The notes under the pieces were generated by a model, which was given only the letters and a program-made list of their open reading frames with translations, did no database searches and was not told where the DNA came from. A stretch of 64,000 bases of DNA from assembly GCF_000716335.1 (NCBI RefSeq), contig NZ_KL591016.1, positions 2,999 through 66,998 of the forward strand. Direction: 5' to 3'. Source of the DNA: Streptomyces sp. NRRL S-118 (GTDB lineage: Bacteria; Actinomycetota; Actinomycetes; Streptomycetales; Streptomycetaceae). Position numbers and translations under genes: made by a program. Below, one piece after another: positions 8,796-16,929 of the stretch. The stretch's first letter is position 1, and every line of letters begins with the position of its first letter.

Positions 8796-11120
8796 ATGCG
8801 CCTGCGCTCCTCCTTTCCTTACGGGACGACGCACGAGGACGTTCGCGTCACCCTGCCCGACAGCACCCGTCTGTACGCACGGGTCTGGCGGCCGCTGACC
8901 GACGAGCCGGTGCCCGCGCTGCTGGAATACGAGCCGGGCCGGCTGACCGACGCGACCGCCCCGCGGGACACCCAGCGCCACCCCTGGTACGCCGGCCACG
9001 GTTACGCCTCGGTACGGGTGGACGCACGCGGCCACGGCAACAGCGAGGGCGTACCGGGGCCCGCCCACGACACGGCCGGCCCCGCCGACGGCACGGCGGT
9101 GGTGGACTGGCTGGCCCGTCAGCCGTGGTGCACCGGCCGGGTCGGCATGTTCGGTATCGGCGCGGGCGGCTCCGCCGCACTACGGGTCGCGGCACTCGCC
9201 CCCGAGCCGCTGCGGGCCGTGGTGGCGGTGTGCGCCACGGACGACCCGTACGACACCGGGGTCCACTACCTGGGCGGAGCCGTCATGGCCGCGGGCCTGC
9301 ACGCCGCGTCGGCGGCGCGGCTCGCCCGCGCCGCGCGGCCGCCGGACCCGGTGTACGCGGGCGAGCTGTGGCGCGAGATGTGGCTGGCCCGGCTGGAGAC
9401 CCTGGACCCGCCGGCCCGTACCTGGCTGGCCCACCCCACGCGGGACACCTACCGGCGCGGTGCCCGCGGACCGGTGGACCTCGGGGCGGTCCGCGCCGCG
9501 GTCCTCGCGGTGGGGGGTCTGCACGACCCGTACCGCGACGCCGTGCTGCGGCTGGTCGAGCGGCTGCCGCGGGAGCGGGTGCGCGGGATCATCGGCCCCT
9601 GGGCGCACCGGTACCCGGACCAGGACCTGCCGCCCGGCCCCGCGATCGGCTTCCTCCAGGAGACCCTGCGCTGGTGGGACCACCACCTCAAGGGCCTCGA
9701 CAACGGGGTCATGGACGAGCCGCTGCTGCGCTCCTGGATCGGCTCCTCGCGCCCGCCCGCGACGGCGTACCGGGAGCTGCCGGGACGCTGGGCGGCCGAG
9801 GACGCCTGGCCGTCCCCGCACGTCGCACCCGTCGCGTACGCCCTGCAGGGGTCGCCCGTCCCGGTGCGCTCCCCGCTGCGCACCGGCCTGGACGCGGGCC
9901 GGGTGGTCCCGTCCGGGAACGACGCCGACCTGCCGCCCGACCAGCGCGCGGAGGACGCGTACGCGGCCTGCTTCGACTTTCCCGTCCCCGAGGACGGCCC
10001 TCCGCTCGAAATTCTCGGCCGCCCGCGCGTCACCCTCGCCCTTCACCCCCTGGACCTGCACCCCCTCGACCTGCGCCCCCTCACCCGGCCCGGATCCCCG
10101 GGCACCGCCGCCACCACGGCACCACCGCCCCGGCCGGGCCCGTCCACTGCGCCCCCGGTGCCTGTCGCGCCCGGCACCGAAGCCGACGAAGCCGCCGAGG
10201 TCAACGAAGCCGCCGAGGTCGACGAGGCCGACGCGCCCGACCGACCCGCCTCGTCTACCGCGCCCCCGGAGCCTGCCGCGTCCACCGAGCCCACCGACGC
10301 CGACGCCGACGCCGACGGTGACGGTGACGGTGACGCGCCCAGCCCACCCGACGCGCCCGGCCCGTCCAGTCCGCCCGGCCCACCCGACGCGCCCGGCCCA
10401 CCCGCCGGGCAGGTCGTCGTCCGGATCTGCGACGTCGCGCCGGGCGGCGCCTCCACGCTCGTCACCCGCGGCGCCCTCGCCCTGTCCCCCGGCCGTACGG
10501 TCCACACCGTCGAGCTGAACGCCACCGGCCACGCCTTCCGGCCGGGCCACCACGTGCGTCTCGCCGTCTCGTCCGCGTACTGGCCCTGGCTGTGGCCCCT
10601 CCCGGACGCCCCGGGCTTCACTCTCGACCCGGCCGGCAGCTCCCTCGCCCTCCCCCTGCGCGCGCCCGCGCCCGCAGGCCGCGGCCGCGACGGCGCCGTC
10701 CGCTTCGAGCCCCCGGAGCAGGCCGAACCGCTCGGGGCCAACCATCCCGCCACCCTCGACGAGGCCCAGCGGCCCGCGCTGCTCCTCGTCCGTGACGTCG
10801 CGCGGGGTGAGTGGCGGCTGGAGGCCGACGTCCCGGGCAGCGGCCTCCGCATCCACCCCGACGGCCTCGAATTCACCGAGGACGCCGTGGAGACGTACAC
10901 CGTCACCGAGTCCGATCCGCTCTCCGCCCGCGCCCGCTCCGAGTGGCACATCCGCCTCCACCGCCCGGACCTGTTCTGGAACGTCACCGTCGACACCCGC
11001 TCCGAGATCGCCTGCGAGGCCGGCCACTTCCTCACCACCGACGAGGTGATCTGCGCGGCAGGCACCGAGGTCCTCTTCCACCGGACCTGGCACGACCGCA
11101 TTCCCCGTACCGCCGGATGA
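8796..11120 (+). CDS. CocE/NonD (S15) family protein lacking the nucleophile serine
   Basis: 774-aa member of the X-Pro dipeptidyl-peptidase / cocaine esterase family. The alpha/beta-hydrolase half spans residues ~1-310 and the C-terminal jelly-roll (XPDP_C) lies in ~390-720. The nucleophile elbow, normally GMFGxSYxG, reads GMFGIGAGGS, so Gly122 replaces the catalytic Ser. The Asp site (GGLHDPYRD) and His site (IGPWAHRY) are intact. A low-complexity insert of about 115 residues rich in Pro, Ala, Asp and Glu splits the jelly-roll (about residues 428-540). There is no signal peptide. The start at 8796 has GGTGAGGT upstream. It may be a non-catalytic or altered enzyme, or use a different residue. 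It is divergent from the polyprenyl synthase and probably monocistronic. Confidence 0.8.
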   Translation: MRLRSSFPYGTTHEDVRVTLPDSTRLYARVWRPLTDEPVPALLEYEPGRLTDATAPRDTQRHPWYAGHGYASVRVDARGHGNSEGVPGPAHDTAGPADGTAVVDWLARQPWCTGRVGMFGIGAGGSAALRVAALAPEPLRAVVAVCATDDPYDTGVHYLGGAVMAAGLHAASAARLARAARPPDPVYAGELWREMWLARLETLDPPARTWLAHPTRDTYRRGARGPVDLGAVRAAVLAVGGLHDPYRDAVLRLVERLPRERVRGIIGPWAHRYPDQDLPPGPAIGFLQETLRWWDHHLKGLDNGVMDEPLLRSWIGSSRPPATAYRELPGRWAAEDAWPSPHVAPVAYALQGSPVPVRSPLRTGLDAGRVVPSGNDADLPPDQRAEDAYAACFDFPVPEDGPPLEILGRPRVTLALHPLDLHPLDLRPLTRPGSPGTAATTAPPPRPGPSTAPPVPVAPGTEADEAAEVNEAAEVDEADAPDRPASSTAPPEPAASTEPTDADADADGDGDGDAPSPPDAPGPSSPPGPPDAPGPPAGQVVVRICDVAPGGASTLVTRGALALSPGRTVHTVELNATGHAFRPGHHVRLAVSSAYWPWLWPLPDAPGFTLDPAGSSLALPLRAPAPAGRGRDGAVRFEPPEQAEPLGANHPATLDEAQRPALLLVRDVARGEWRLEADVPGSGLRIHPDGLEFTEDAVETYTVTESDPLSARARSEWHIRLHRPDLFWNVTVDTRSEIACEAGHFLTTDEVICAAGTEVLFHRTWHDRIPRTAG

Positions 11121-11178
11121 TCACTGCGGCGCCGTCGTAACGTGTCCCCCACACACGTGGAAAGCGAGGCAAGCACCG

Positions 11179-12414
11179 ATGCCCGAGCAGTCCGAGCACA
11201 GCCCGCTCGACCTGGCCGAAGGCGACCCCTTCGGTCCGCACAACCTCCCGTACGGCGTCTTCAGCACCGCCGACGAACCCGGCCGTCGCCGGCTGGGCGT
11301 CCGCATCGGCGACCACGTCCTCGACGCGGGTGCGGCGGCCCACACCCTCGGCTCGCCGTACGCGGCGCTGCTCGCCCAGCCCAGCCTGAACGCCCTCCTC
11401 GCGGCGGGTCGCACGGCGTGGCGCGACGTCCGCCGGGCCCTGACCGCGTGGGTCACCGTGCCGGCGCACCGCGCCGACATCGAGCCGCTGCTGCACCCGC
11501 TCGCCGACGTCACCCTGCACCTGCCGTACGAGGTGGCGGACTACGTCGACTTCTACGCGTCCGAGCACCACGCCACCAACGTCGGACGGATCTTCCGGCC
11601 GGACGGCGAGCCGCTGACACCCAACTGGAAGCACCTGCCGATCGGTTACCACGGCCGCTCCGGAACGGTCGTGGTCTCCGGCACCGAGATCGTGCGCCCC
11701 GCCGGGCAGCGCAAGACCCCCGCCGACGCGACGCCCGTCTTCGGGCCGTCGGTGAAGCTGGACATCGAGGCGGAGGTGGGCTTCCTCGTCGGCACCCCGT
11801 CGGAGATGGGCCGGCCGGTCGGGCTGGCGGACTTCCGCGACCACGTCTTCGGCCTCACGCTGCTCAACGACTGGTCGGCCCGGGACATCCAGGCATGGGA
11901 GTACGTGCCGCTGGGCCCGTTCCTCGGCAAGTCCTTCGCCACGTCCGTATCGGCGTGGGTGACGCCGCTGGAGGCCCTGGACGCCGCCCGCGTCGACCCG
12001 CCCGCCCGCGACTTCCCGCTCCTGCCGTACCTGGACGACAGTGCCGAGGAGGAGCCCGGCGGCTTCGACCTGCGCATCACGGTCCGTATCAACGGCGAGG
12101 TCGTCGCGGAGCCGCCCTTCTCCACGATGTACTGGACCGCCGCCCAGCAGCTGGCACACATGACCGTCAACGGCGCCTCGCTGCGCACGGGCGACCTGTA
12201 CGGCTCCGGCACCGTCAGCGGCCCGGAGGTCCACCAGCGCGGCTCGCTGCTGGAGCTGACCTGGAACGGCCAGGAGCCGCTGGAACTGTCCGCCGGCAAG
12301 CGGACGTTCCTGGAGGACGGCGACGAGGTCACGCTCACCGCGTGGGCGCCGGGCCCCGACGGCGTGAAGGTCGCGCTGGGCGAGGTGACGGGCCGCATCA
12401 CGTCCGCCCAGTAG
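11179..12414 (+). CDS. fahA: Fumarylacetoacetase
   Basis: 411-aa enzyme hydrolysing fumarylacetoacetate to fumarate and acetoacetate, the last step of tyrosine/homogentisate breakdown. The N-terminal SH3-like domain begins LPYGVFSTADEPGRRRLGVR. The catalytic domain carries the divalent-metal ligands in YVDFYASEHHATNVG, KLDIEAEVGF and LLNDWSARDIQAWEYVPLGP, and the catalytic His lies in EHHATN. Length matches the family (about 410-420). The ATG follows AGCGAGG. It sits alone between the S15 gene and the GntR regulator; other tyrosine-catabolic genes are not in the window. An ACGTGT/ACACGT pair (11140-11158) lies in its promoter region. Confidence 0.96.
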   Translation: MPEQSEHSPLDLAEGDPFGPHNLPYGVFSTADEPGRRRLGVRIGDHVLDAGAAAHTLGSPYAALLAQPSLNALLAAGRTAWRDVRRALTAWVTVPAHRADIEPLLHPLADVTLHLPYEVADYVDFYASEHHATNVGRIFRPDGEPLTPNWKHLPIGYHGRSGTVVVSGTEIVRPAGQRKTPADATPVFGPSVKLDIEAEVGFLVGTPSEMGRPVGLADFRDHVFGLTLLNDWSARDIQAWEYVPLGPFLGKSFATSVSAWVTPLEALDAARVDPPARDFPLLPYLDDSAEEEPGGFDLRITVRINGEVVAEPPFSTMYWTAAQQLAHMTVNGASLRTGDLYGSGTVSGPEVHQRGSLLELTWNGQEPLELSAGKRTFLEDGDEVTLTAWAPGPDGVKVALGEVTGRITSAQ

Positions 12415-12504
12415 TGGCAGATCTTGCCCCCTCGCCCGCAACACCGCAGGTCAGGACGGCCTCATAGCGCGCTTTCAGTGGCGCAATACTGCTGCAACAC
12501 CACA

Positions 12505-12542
12505 GGTGGGCATGCGTCGGTATGGTCCGACGCATGCCCACC
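12505..12542. promoter_or_regulatory. 38-bp palindrome over the GntR start codon
   Basis: Perfect 16-bp arms (12505-12520 and 12527-12542; the inner part of the left arm is GGGCATGCGTCGG) flank the 6-bp centre TATGGT. TATGGT can serve as a -10 box exactly 7 nt before the ATG at 12534, which would make a leaderless transcript starting inside the operator. This arrangement fits tight autorepression by the encoded GntR protein; in RNA the same sequence would form a hairpin hiding the start codon. Confidence 0.7.
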
Positions 12543-13304
12543 GAACGCATCCGAGAGCACGCCGGGGCGACCACCGTCGCCGCCCGGCGGCGCCGGTTGC
12601 GCGCCGACCGGGCCCGGCAGCTCGCCGACCTGCTGCGCCACCAGATCATCAGCGGTGCCCACCCCGCCGGAACGCTGCCCCACGAGGGCACCATCGGCCG
12701 GGACTACGGCGCCAGCCGCAACACCGTGCGCCAGGCACTGGACCTGCTGCGCGCCGAACAGCTCGTGGACCGGGTCCCGGGCGTCGGCACGGTCGTCGTC
12801 TGCCGCAAGTACCGGCACGGACTGAACCGCCTCCAGGGCCTGGCGGAGACCCTCCACGAACAGGGCACGGTCACCAACCAGGTCCGCACCATGGCCCCGG
12901 TCCCGGCGCCCGTGCCGGTCGCAGGGCGGCTGCGGCTGCCGCCGCACACCGACGTCCTCTGCATCGAGCGGCTCCGGCTGCTCAACGATCTGCCGCTCTC
13001 GCTCGACGTCACGTACATCCCCATGGACATCGGCGCCGGCCTGATCGGCTGCGACCTGGAGAACACGGACGTCTTCCGCCTCCTCGAAGAGCTCACCGGA
13101 CAACCCCTCGGCACGGCCGACATCACCCTCGAAGCCGTCAACGCGGACGCGCACTCCGCCGCCGTCCTCCAGGCGCCGCGCGGCGCGGCCGTCCTGATGC
13201 TGGAGCGGCTCACGCACCTCGCCGACGGCCGGCCGGTCGATCTGGAGTTCATCCGCTTCCGCGGCGACCGGCTCACCATGCACGGCCTGCTGCACCGCGT
13301 GTAA
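12534..13304 (+). CDS. GntR/HutC-family regulator with UTRA ligand domain
   Basis: 256-aa transcription factor. The winged helix is at residues ~25-95 (RARQLADLLRHQIISG, YGASRNTVRQALDLL, VPGVGTVV). A UTRA ligand-binding domain fills the rest (DVLCIERLRLLNDLPLSLDV, ending FIRFRGDRLTMHGLLHRV). It is the first gene of a five-gene set on the same strand (ferredoxin, ABC transporter, flavoprotein) and probably senses their substrate. I prefer the ATG at 12534 (leaderless, within the palindrome); an in-frame ATG at 12522 is also possible. The 136-bp gap that follows is a polypyrimidine tract, so the downstream genes may have their own promoter or depend on read-through. Confidence 0.9.
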   Translation: MPTERIREHAGATTVAARRRRLRADRARQLADLLRHQIISGAHPAGTLPHEGTIGRDYGASRNTVRQALDLLRAEQLVDRVPGVGTVVVCRKYRHGLNRLQGLAETLHEQGTVTNQVRTMAPVPAPVPVAGRLRLPPHTDVLCIERLRLLNDLPLSLDVTYIPMDIGAGLIGCDLENTDVFRLLEELTGQPLGTADITLEAVNADAHSAAVLQAPRGAAVLMLERLTHLADGRPVDLEFIRFRGDRLTMHGLLHRV

Positions 13305-13316
13305 CCACCCCGTCGG

Positions 13317-13430
13317 CTTCCCCGACCCCACCCTTCCGTCGCCTCCCTTTCGCCCCCTCCCTCCCGTCACCTCGCCGCCTCCCTTTCGCCCTCTTCCTCC
13401 CGTTCCCTCCTCCTGTCCACTCCCTTCCCC
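13317..13430 (+). repeat. Polypyrimidine tract with a 36-bp direct repeat
   Basis: About 115 bases are almost entirely C and T on the plus strand. Within it, GCCTCCCTTTCGCC occurs at 13341 and 13377, with similar flanks, giving a 36-bp period. The tract ends at the ribosome site GGAGA of the ferredoxin gene. Such strand-asymmetric tracts can form triplex DNA, or G-rich structures on the other strand. No gene is visible inside it. Confidence 0.8.
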
Positions 13431-13440
13431 GGAGACAGCC

Positions 13441-13668
13441 ATGCCCTTGGTGCCCCAGCGGGCCGACGTGCCCGTGACCATCGACGAGTCGAAGTGCATC
13501 GACGGCTGCACCCTCTGCGTCGACATGTGCCCCCTGGACTCACTGGCGATCGACCCCGCGAACGGCAAGGCGTTCATGCACGTGGACGAGTGCTGGTACT
13601 GCGGCCCGTGCGCGGCCCGGTGTCCCACCGGAGCCGTCACGGTCAACATGCCCTACCTGCTCAGGTGA
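13441..13668 (+). CDS. AprB-like 2[4Fe-4S] ferredoxin
   Basis: 75-aa small iron-sulfur protein. Cys51, 54, 57 and 61 give a standard CX2CX2CX3CP cluster motif (ECWYCGPCAARCP). Cys19, 23, 26 and 30 give a slightly stretched CX3CX2CX3CP motif (KCIDGCTLCVDMCP). The lengthened first motif and the ending GAVTVNMPYLL recall the beta subunit of adenylylsulfate reductase (AprB), the partner of the AprA flavoprotein. A similar flavoprotein is encoded four genes downstream. It likely passes electrons to or from that enzyme. The start has GGAGA 6 nt upstream; 10 bp separate it from the binding-protein gene. Confidence 0.9.
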   Translation: MPLVPQRADVPVTIDESKCIDGCTLCVDMCPLDSLAIDPANGKAFMHVDECWYCGPCAARCPTGAVTVNMPYLLR

Positions 13669-13678
13669 AAGGCCCGCC

Positions 13679-15061
13679 ATGTCCCGCACCACCACCGCCG
13701 CACGCACGCGTACCGGCACCCCCGCCCCGGGGCGCCGCACCACCACCGCCCTGGCACGCGCCCTCCCGCTCGCCCTCCTCCTCACCGCCTGCGGCGGCAG
13801 CCCGCAGGCCGACGACTCGGCCGTCACCGTCACCATCGGCTACCAGTCCAAGACCATCAACACCGTCACCGCCGGGACCCTGCTGCGCTCCCTCGGCCAC
13901 TTCGAGCGCGAGCTGCGCGCCCTCGGTGAGCGGGACGGCCGGACGTACAGGGTGGTCTGGCAGGACTACGCCACCGGCGCGCCGATCACCGCGCAGATGA
14001 CCGCCGGCAAGATCGACATCGGCTCCATGGGGGACTTCCCCCTGCTCCTCAACGCTGCCCGCGGCAGGCAGCTGGACCGTCCGACCAAGCTCGTCTCGGT
14101 CACCGGGTACAACCTGCGCGGCGCCCTCAACACCATCGTCACCGCCCCCGGTTCGTCGCTGACCACGCTGGAGGACCTGCGGGGCAGGAAGGTCTCCACC
14201 AGCGTGGGCTCCGCCGCCGACGGCACCCTGGTGCGTGCCCTGGAGCAGAAGGGCATCACCGTCCGCAAGCTCAACCAGCAGCCCGCGGTGGGCGCTTCGG
14301 CGCTCTCCGCGGGGAGCATCGACGCGCTCTCGCAGTTCGTCGCCTGGCCCGGGCTGCTGGCCTTCCAGGGCAAGGCGAAGGCGCTGTACGACGGCGGCGA
14401 GCTGAACGTGCCGACCTTCCACGGCGTCACCACCCGCGCGGCCTTCGCCGAACAGCACCCGGGTGTGGTCGACGCCTTCCTGCGGGCCCAGCGCACGGCC
14501 ACCGCGTACCTGCGCACCCACCCCGTCGACGCCAGCCGCAAGGTCGCCGCGGCCACCGGTCTGCCCGCCGAGGTGGTCCACCTCTACAACGGCCCGAACG
14601 GCATCGCGACCTTCGACCCCACGATCAAGCCCCGGCTCGTCGCGGCCCTGAAGCAGGACGTGCCGATCCTCGTGGCGGCCGGCCTCGTGCGGGACGGGGA
14701 CGTGGACGTGGACGCGTTCGTCGACGACAGCCACATCCGCCGCGTGTACGGCGCCGGTTACGCCGAACAGCGCGCCGCCCTCGCGCCCCCGTCCCGCAGC
14801 GAGGTCTGGCTCGGGGACGGCACCACGACCTTCGCCACCCCGGCCGAGGCACTGCGCCACGTCGCCGCCCACCGGGACCGGGTGCGGGCGGCCTACGTGC
14901 CCGACACCACCACCGGGACCCTCTGGTTCGCCGACCGGTCGGTGTGGCTCCAGGACGGCGACCGGCGGCTGCCGTTCCAGACACGTTCCGCCGCCGACGC
15001 CTACCGCGCCGCACACCCCAACGCGCGGCTCCTCACCTACGAACAGGCGCTGCGCCCATGA
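13679..15061 (+). CDS. ABC-importer substrate-binding lipoprotein, SsuA/NrtA type, with C-terminal extension
   Basis: 460-aa lipoprotein. The signal peptide ends in the lipobox LLLTAC (Cys38). Residues ~45-350 are a nitrate/sulfonate/taurine-type binding protein: VTIGYQSKTINTVTAG, MTAGKIDIGSMGDFPLLLN, SSLTTLEDLRGRKVSTSVGS. Residues ~360-460 form an extra domain not found in ordinary SsuA proteins (TTTFATPAEALRHVAAHRD, TLWFADRSVWL, LPFQTRSAADAYRAAHP). Its pattern recalls NosL-like domains, but no metal-binding Cys or Met cluster is obvious. GAAAGG precedes the ATG. The stop overlaps the permease start (ATGA). The substrate is probably a small organic or inorganic anion. Confidence 0.88.
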   Translation: MSRTTTAARTRTGTPAPGRRTTTALARALPLALLLTACGGSPQADDSAVTVTIGYQSKTINTVTAGTLLRSLGHFERELRALGERDGRTYRVVWQDYATGAPITAQMTAGKIDIGSMGDFPLLLNAARGRQLDRPTKLVSVTGYNLRGALNTIVTAPGSSLTTLEDLRGRKVSTSVGSAADGTLVRALEQKGITVRKLNQQPAVGASALSAGSIDALSQFVAWPGLLAFQGKAKALYDGGELNVPTFHGVTTRAAFAEQHPGVVDAFLRAQRTATAYLRTHPVDASRKVAAATGLPAEVVHLYNGPNGIATFDPTIKPRLVAALKQDVPILVAAGLVRDGDVDVDAFVDDSHIRRVYGAGYAEQRAALAPPSRSEVWLGDGTTTFATPAEALRHVAAHRDRVRAAYVPDTTTGTLWFADRSVWLQDGDRRLPFQTRSAADAYRAAHPNARLLTYEQALRP

Positions 15062-16029
15062 CGTACGCACGCCGAGCGGCCTCGCTCCTCACCGCCCTCG
15101 TCCTGTGGCAGTTCCTGACCACTTACGACATCGACCTGTGGCTGCGCTTCGGCCAGTTCCCGACGGTCACCGACGTGGCGTCCACCTTCGCCGACCGCGT
15201 CGCCACCGCCCCGTACTGGCAGGACGTCGGCGACAGCCTCACCCGCATCCTCCTCGGCTTCGTGCTCGCGGCCGCCGCGGGCGTCACGCTGGGCACGGCG
15301 ATCGCCCGCTCGCGGCTGGTCGCGGATCTGCTGGGGCCCGTCCTGGAGGTGCTGCGCCCGATCCCCGCCATCGCGCTCGTACCGATCGCGATCCTGCTCT
15401 TCCCGAGCAACGAGCAGGGCATCGTGTTCATCACCTTCACGGCCGCGTTCTTCCCCGTGCTGGTCTCCACCCGCCACGCCGTGCGCGCGCTGTCGCCGCT
15501 GTGGGAGGAGGCGGTGCTCACCATGGGCGCGAGCCGGGCCCGGGTGCTGCGCTCCGTCGTCCTGCCGGGGGCGCTGCCCGGCATCTTCGGCGGACTGTCC
15601 GTCGGGATCGGCGTCTCGTGGATCTGTGTGATCTCGGCGGAGATGATCTCGGGCGAGTACGGCGTCGGCTACCGCACCTGGCAGGACTACACGGTCGTCG
15701 ACTACCCCGGCGTCCTGGTCGGGATGGCGACGATCGGGATCCTCGGCTGGCTGACCTCGACCGGCGTGGAGCTGGTCGGCCGCCGCGCCACGGGCTGGCT
15801 TCCGCGCGGTGACGCCCGGCTCGCGTCCCCGCCCGCCCGCGCCGGTCGCACCGCCCCGGGCCTTCGCCGGCGGCCTCCCGGGACGGCGCGCCATGCCCCT
15901 GGCGCGCCGCCCGCGCCCGAGTTCCCCGCAGCCCCCGCAGCCCCCGCAGCCCCCGAGGAGCGTTCCGCCGTGACTCCCGCAGCCCCGACCGGCACCCCGG
16001 CCCCGACGACCACCGGTCCCGCGTCATGA
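15058..16029 (+). CDS. ABC-importer permease, SsuC/TauC type
   Basis: 323-aa inner-membrane permease with about six helices. The coupling loop that docks the ATPase reads EAVLTMGASRARVLRSVVLP (EAA motif, near residue 150). SRLVADLLGPVLEVLRPIPAIALVPIAILLF is the usual conserved central part, given here only by its ends as SRLVADL and PIPAIALVPIA. After the last helix (~residue 245) comes an Ala/Pro-rich cytoplasmic tail of about 75 residues that is unusual for this family. The ATG overlaps the stop of the preceding gene, and its own stop overlaps the ATPase start, so the three importer genes are translationally coupled. Confidence 0.93.
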   Translation: MTYARRAASLLTALVLWQFLTTYDIDLWLRFGQFPTVTDVASTFADRVATAPYWQDVGDSLTRILLGFVLAAAAGVTLGTAIARSRLVADLLGPVLEVLRPIPAIALVPIAILLFPSNEQGIVFITFTAAFFPVLVSTRHAVRALSPLWEEAVLTMGASRARVLRSVVLPGALPGIFGGLSVGIGVSWICVISAEMISGEYGVGYRTWQDYTVVDYPGVLVGMATIGILGWLTSTGVELVGRRATGWLPRGDARLASPPARAGRTAPGLRRRPPGTARHAPGAPPAPEFPAAPAAPAAPEERSAVTPAAPTGTPAPTTTGPAS

Positions 16030-16763
16030 CGGCCGCGCCGGCCCCCACCGCCACCCGCACGGGAGCGCGGCTCACCCTGTCCGGTGCCGTGCTGGGCAGG
16101 CCGGACGCCCCGCTCCCGCTCCGCACCGACCTCGACGTCGCGCCCGGCGAGGTCCTCACGGTCGTCGGCCCCTCCGGCTGCGGCAAGTCCACCCTGCTGC
16201 GCACGCTCGCGGGCCTGCTGCGGCCGCTGGACGGCAGCGTCGCCCAGGACGGACGGCCCATCACCGGGCCCGGCCGGGACCGTGCCCTGGTGTTCCAGGA
16301 GGACGCGCTGCTGCCGTGGCGGACCCTGCGGGCCAACGTCGAACTGCCCCTGGCCGTCGCGGGCGTACCGCGTCCGGAGCGGCGGGCGCGGGCCGAGGAG
16401 TGGCTCGCCCGGGTGGGGCTCGCCGAGCACGCGCACAAGCACCCGCACCGTGTCTCCGGCGGCCAGCGCCAGCGCGCCCAGCTCGCCCGCGCCCTCGCCG
16501 CCGAGCCGCGTGCCGTGCTGATGGACGAGCCGTTCGGCGCGCTGGACGCCCAGACGCGGGCGGACATGCAGCGGCTCCTGGTCGACGTGCTGAAGGACAC
16601 CGCGGCGACGGTCGTCTTCGTCACCCACGACGTCGACGAGGCGCTGTTCCTCGGCGACCGGATCGCCCTCCTCGCCACCGGCCGGGTGCTGGACGTCCCC
16701 CGCGACGCCCCGGACCGCACCGCCGGCCTGCGCCGCACGGTCCTCGCCTCCCTGACCGGCTGA
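16026..16763 (+). CDS. ABC-importer ATPase, SsuB/TauB type
   Basis: 245-aa nucleotide-binding subunit. Walker A is GPSGCGKST, the Q-loop is LVFQEDALLPWRTL, the signature is VSGGQRQRAQLARAL, Walker B is AVLMDEPFGALD, and the switch His is in VFVTHDVDEA. The Q-loop sequence with LLPW is typical of nitrate/sulfonate/taurine importers. It powers the importer formed with the two preceding genes and is coupled to the permease by an ATGA overlap. Confidence 0.95.
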   Translation: MTAAPAPTATRTGARLTLSGAVLGRPDAPLPLRTDLDVAPGEVLTVVGPSGCGKSTLLRTLAGLLRPLDGSVAQDGRPITGPGRDRALVFQEDALLPWRTLRANVELPLAVAGVPRPERRARAEEWLARVGLAEHAHKHPHRVSGGQRQRAQLARALAAEPRAVLMDEPFGALDAQTRADMQRLLVDVLKDTAATVVFVTHDVDEALFLGDRIALLATGRVLDVPRDAPDRTAGLRRTVLASLTG

Positions 16764-16929
16764 CCGACCCGGCCGGCCGCCCCGCCCACCGCCCGTCCCC
16801 CGCCCGACAACCCGACCTCCGCCCACCACCCACCGCCCGCCCACCGCCCACCGGTCGACCTCCGCCGACCGCCCGCCCGGCTGTCCGAACCGGCCCCGAC
16901 CGAGCGCTCCCCCGACCGAAAGGCCCCCC
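16764..16929 (+). other. C-rich spacer before the flavoprotein gene
   Basis: 166 bp with many short CCCACCGCC and CCGACC repeats and strong C over G asymmetry on the plus strand. It resembles the polypyrimidine tract in front of the ferredoxin gene. No promoter or reading frame of note was seen; it keeps the flavoprotein gene out of the tight importer overlap chain. Confidence 0.5.
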
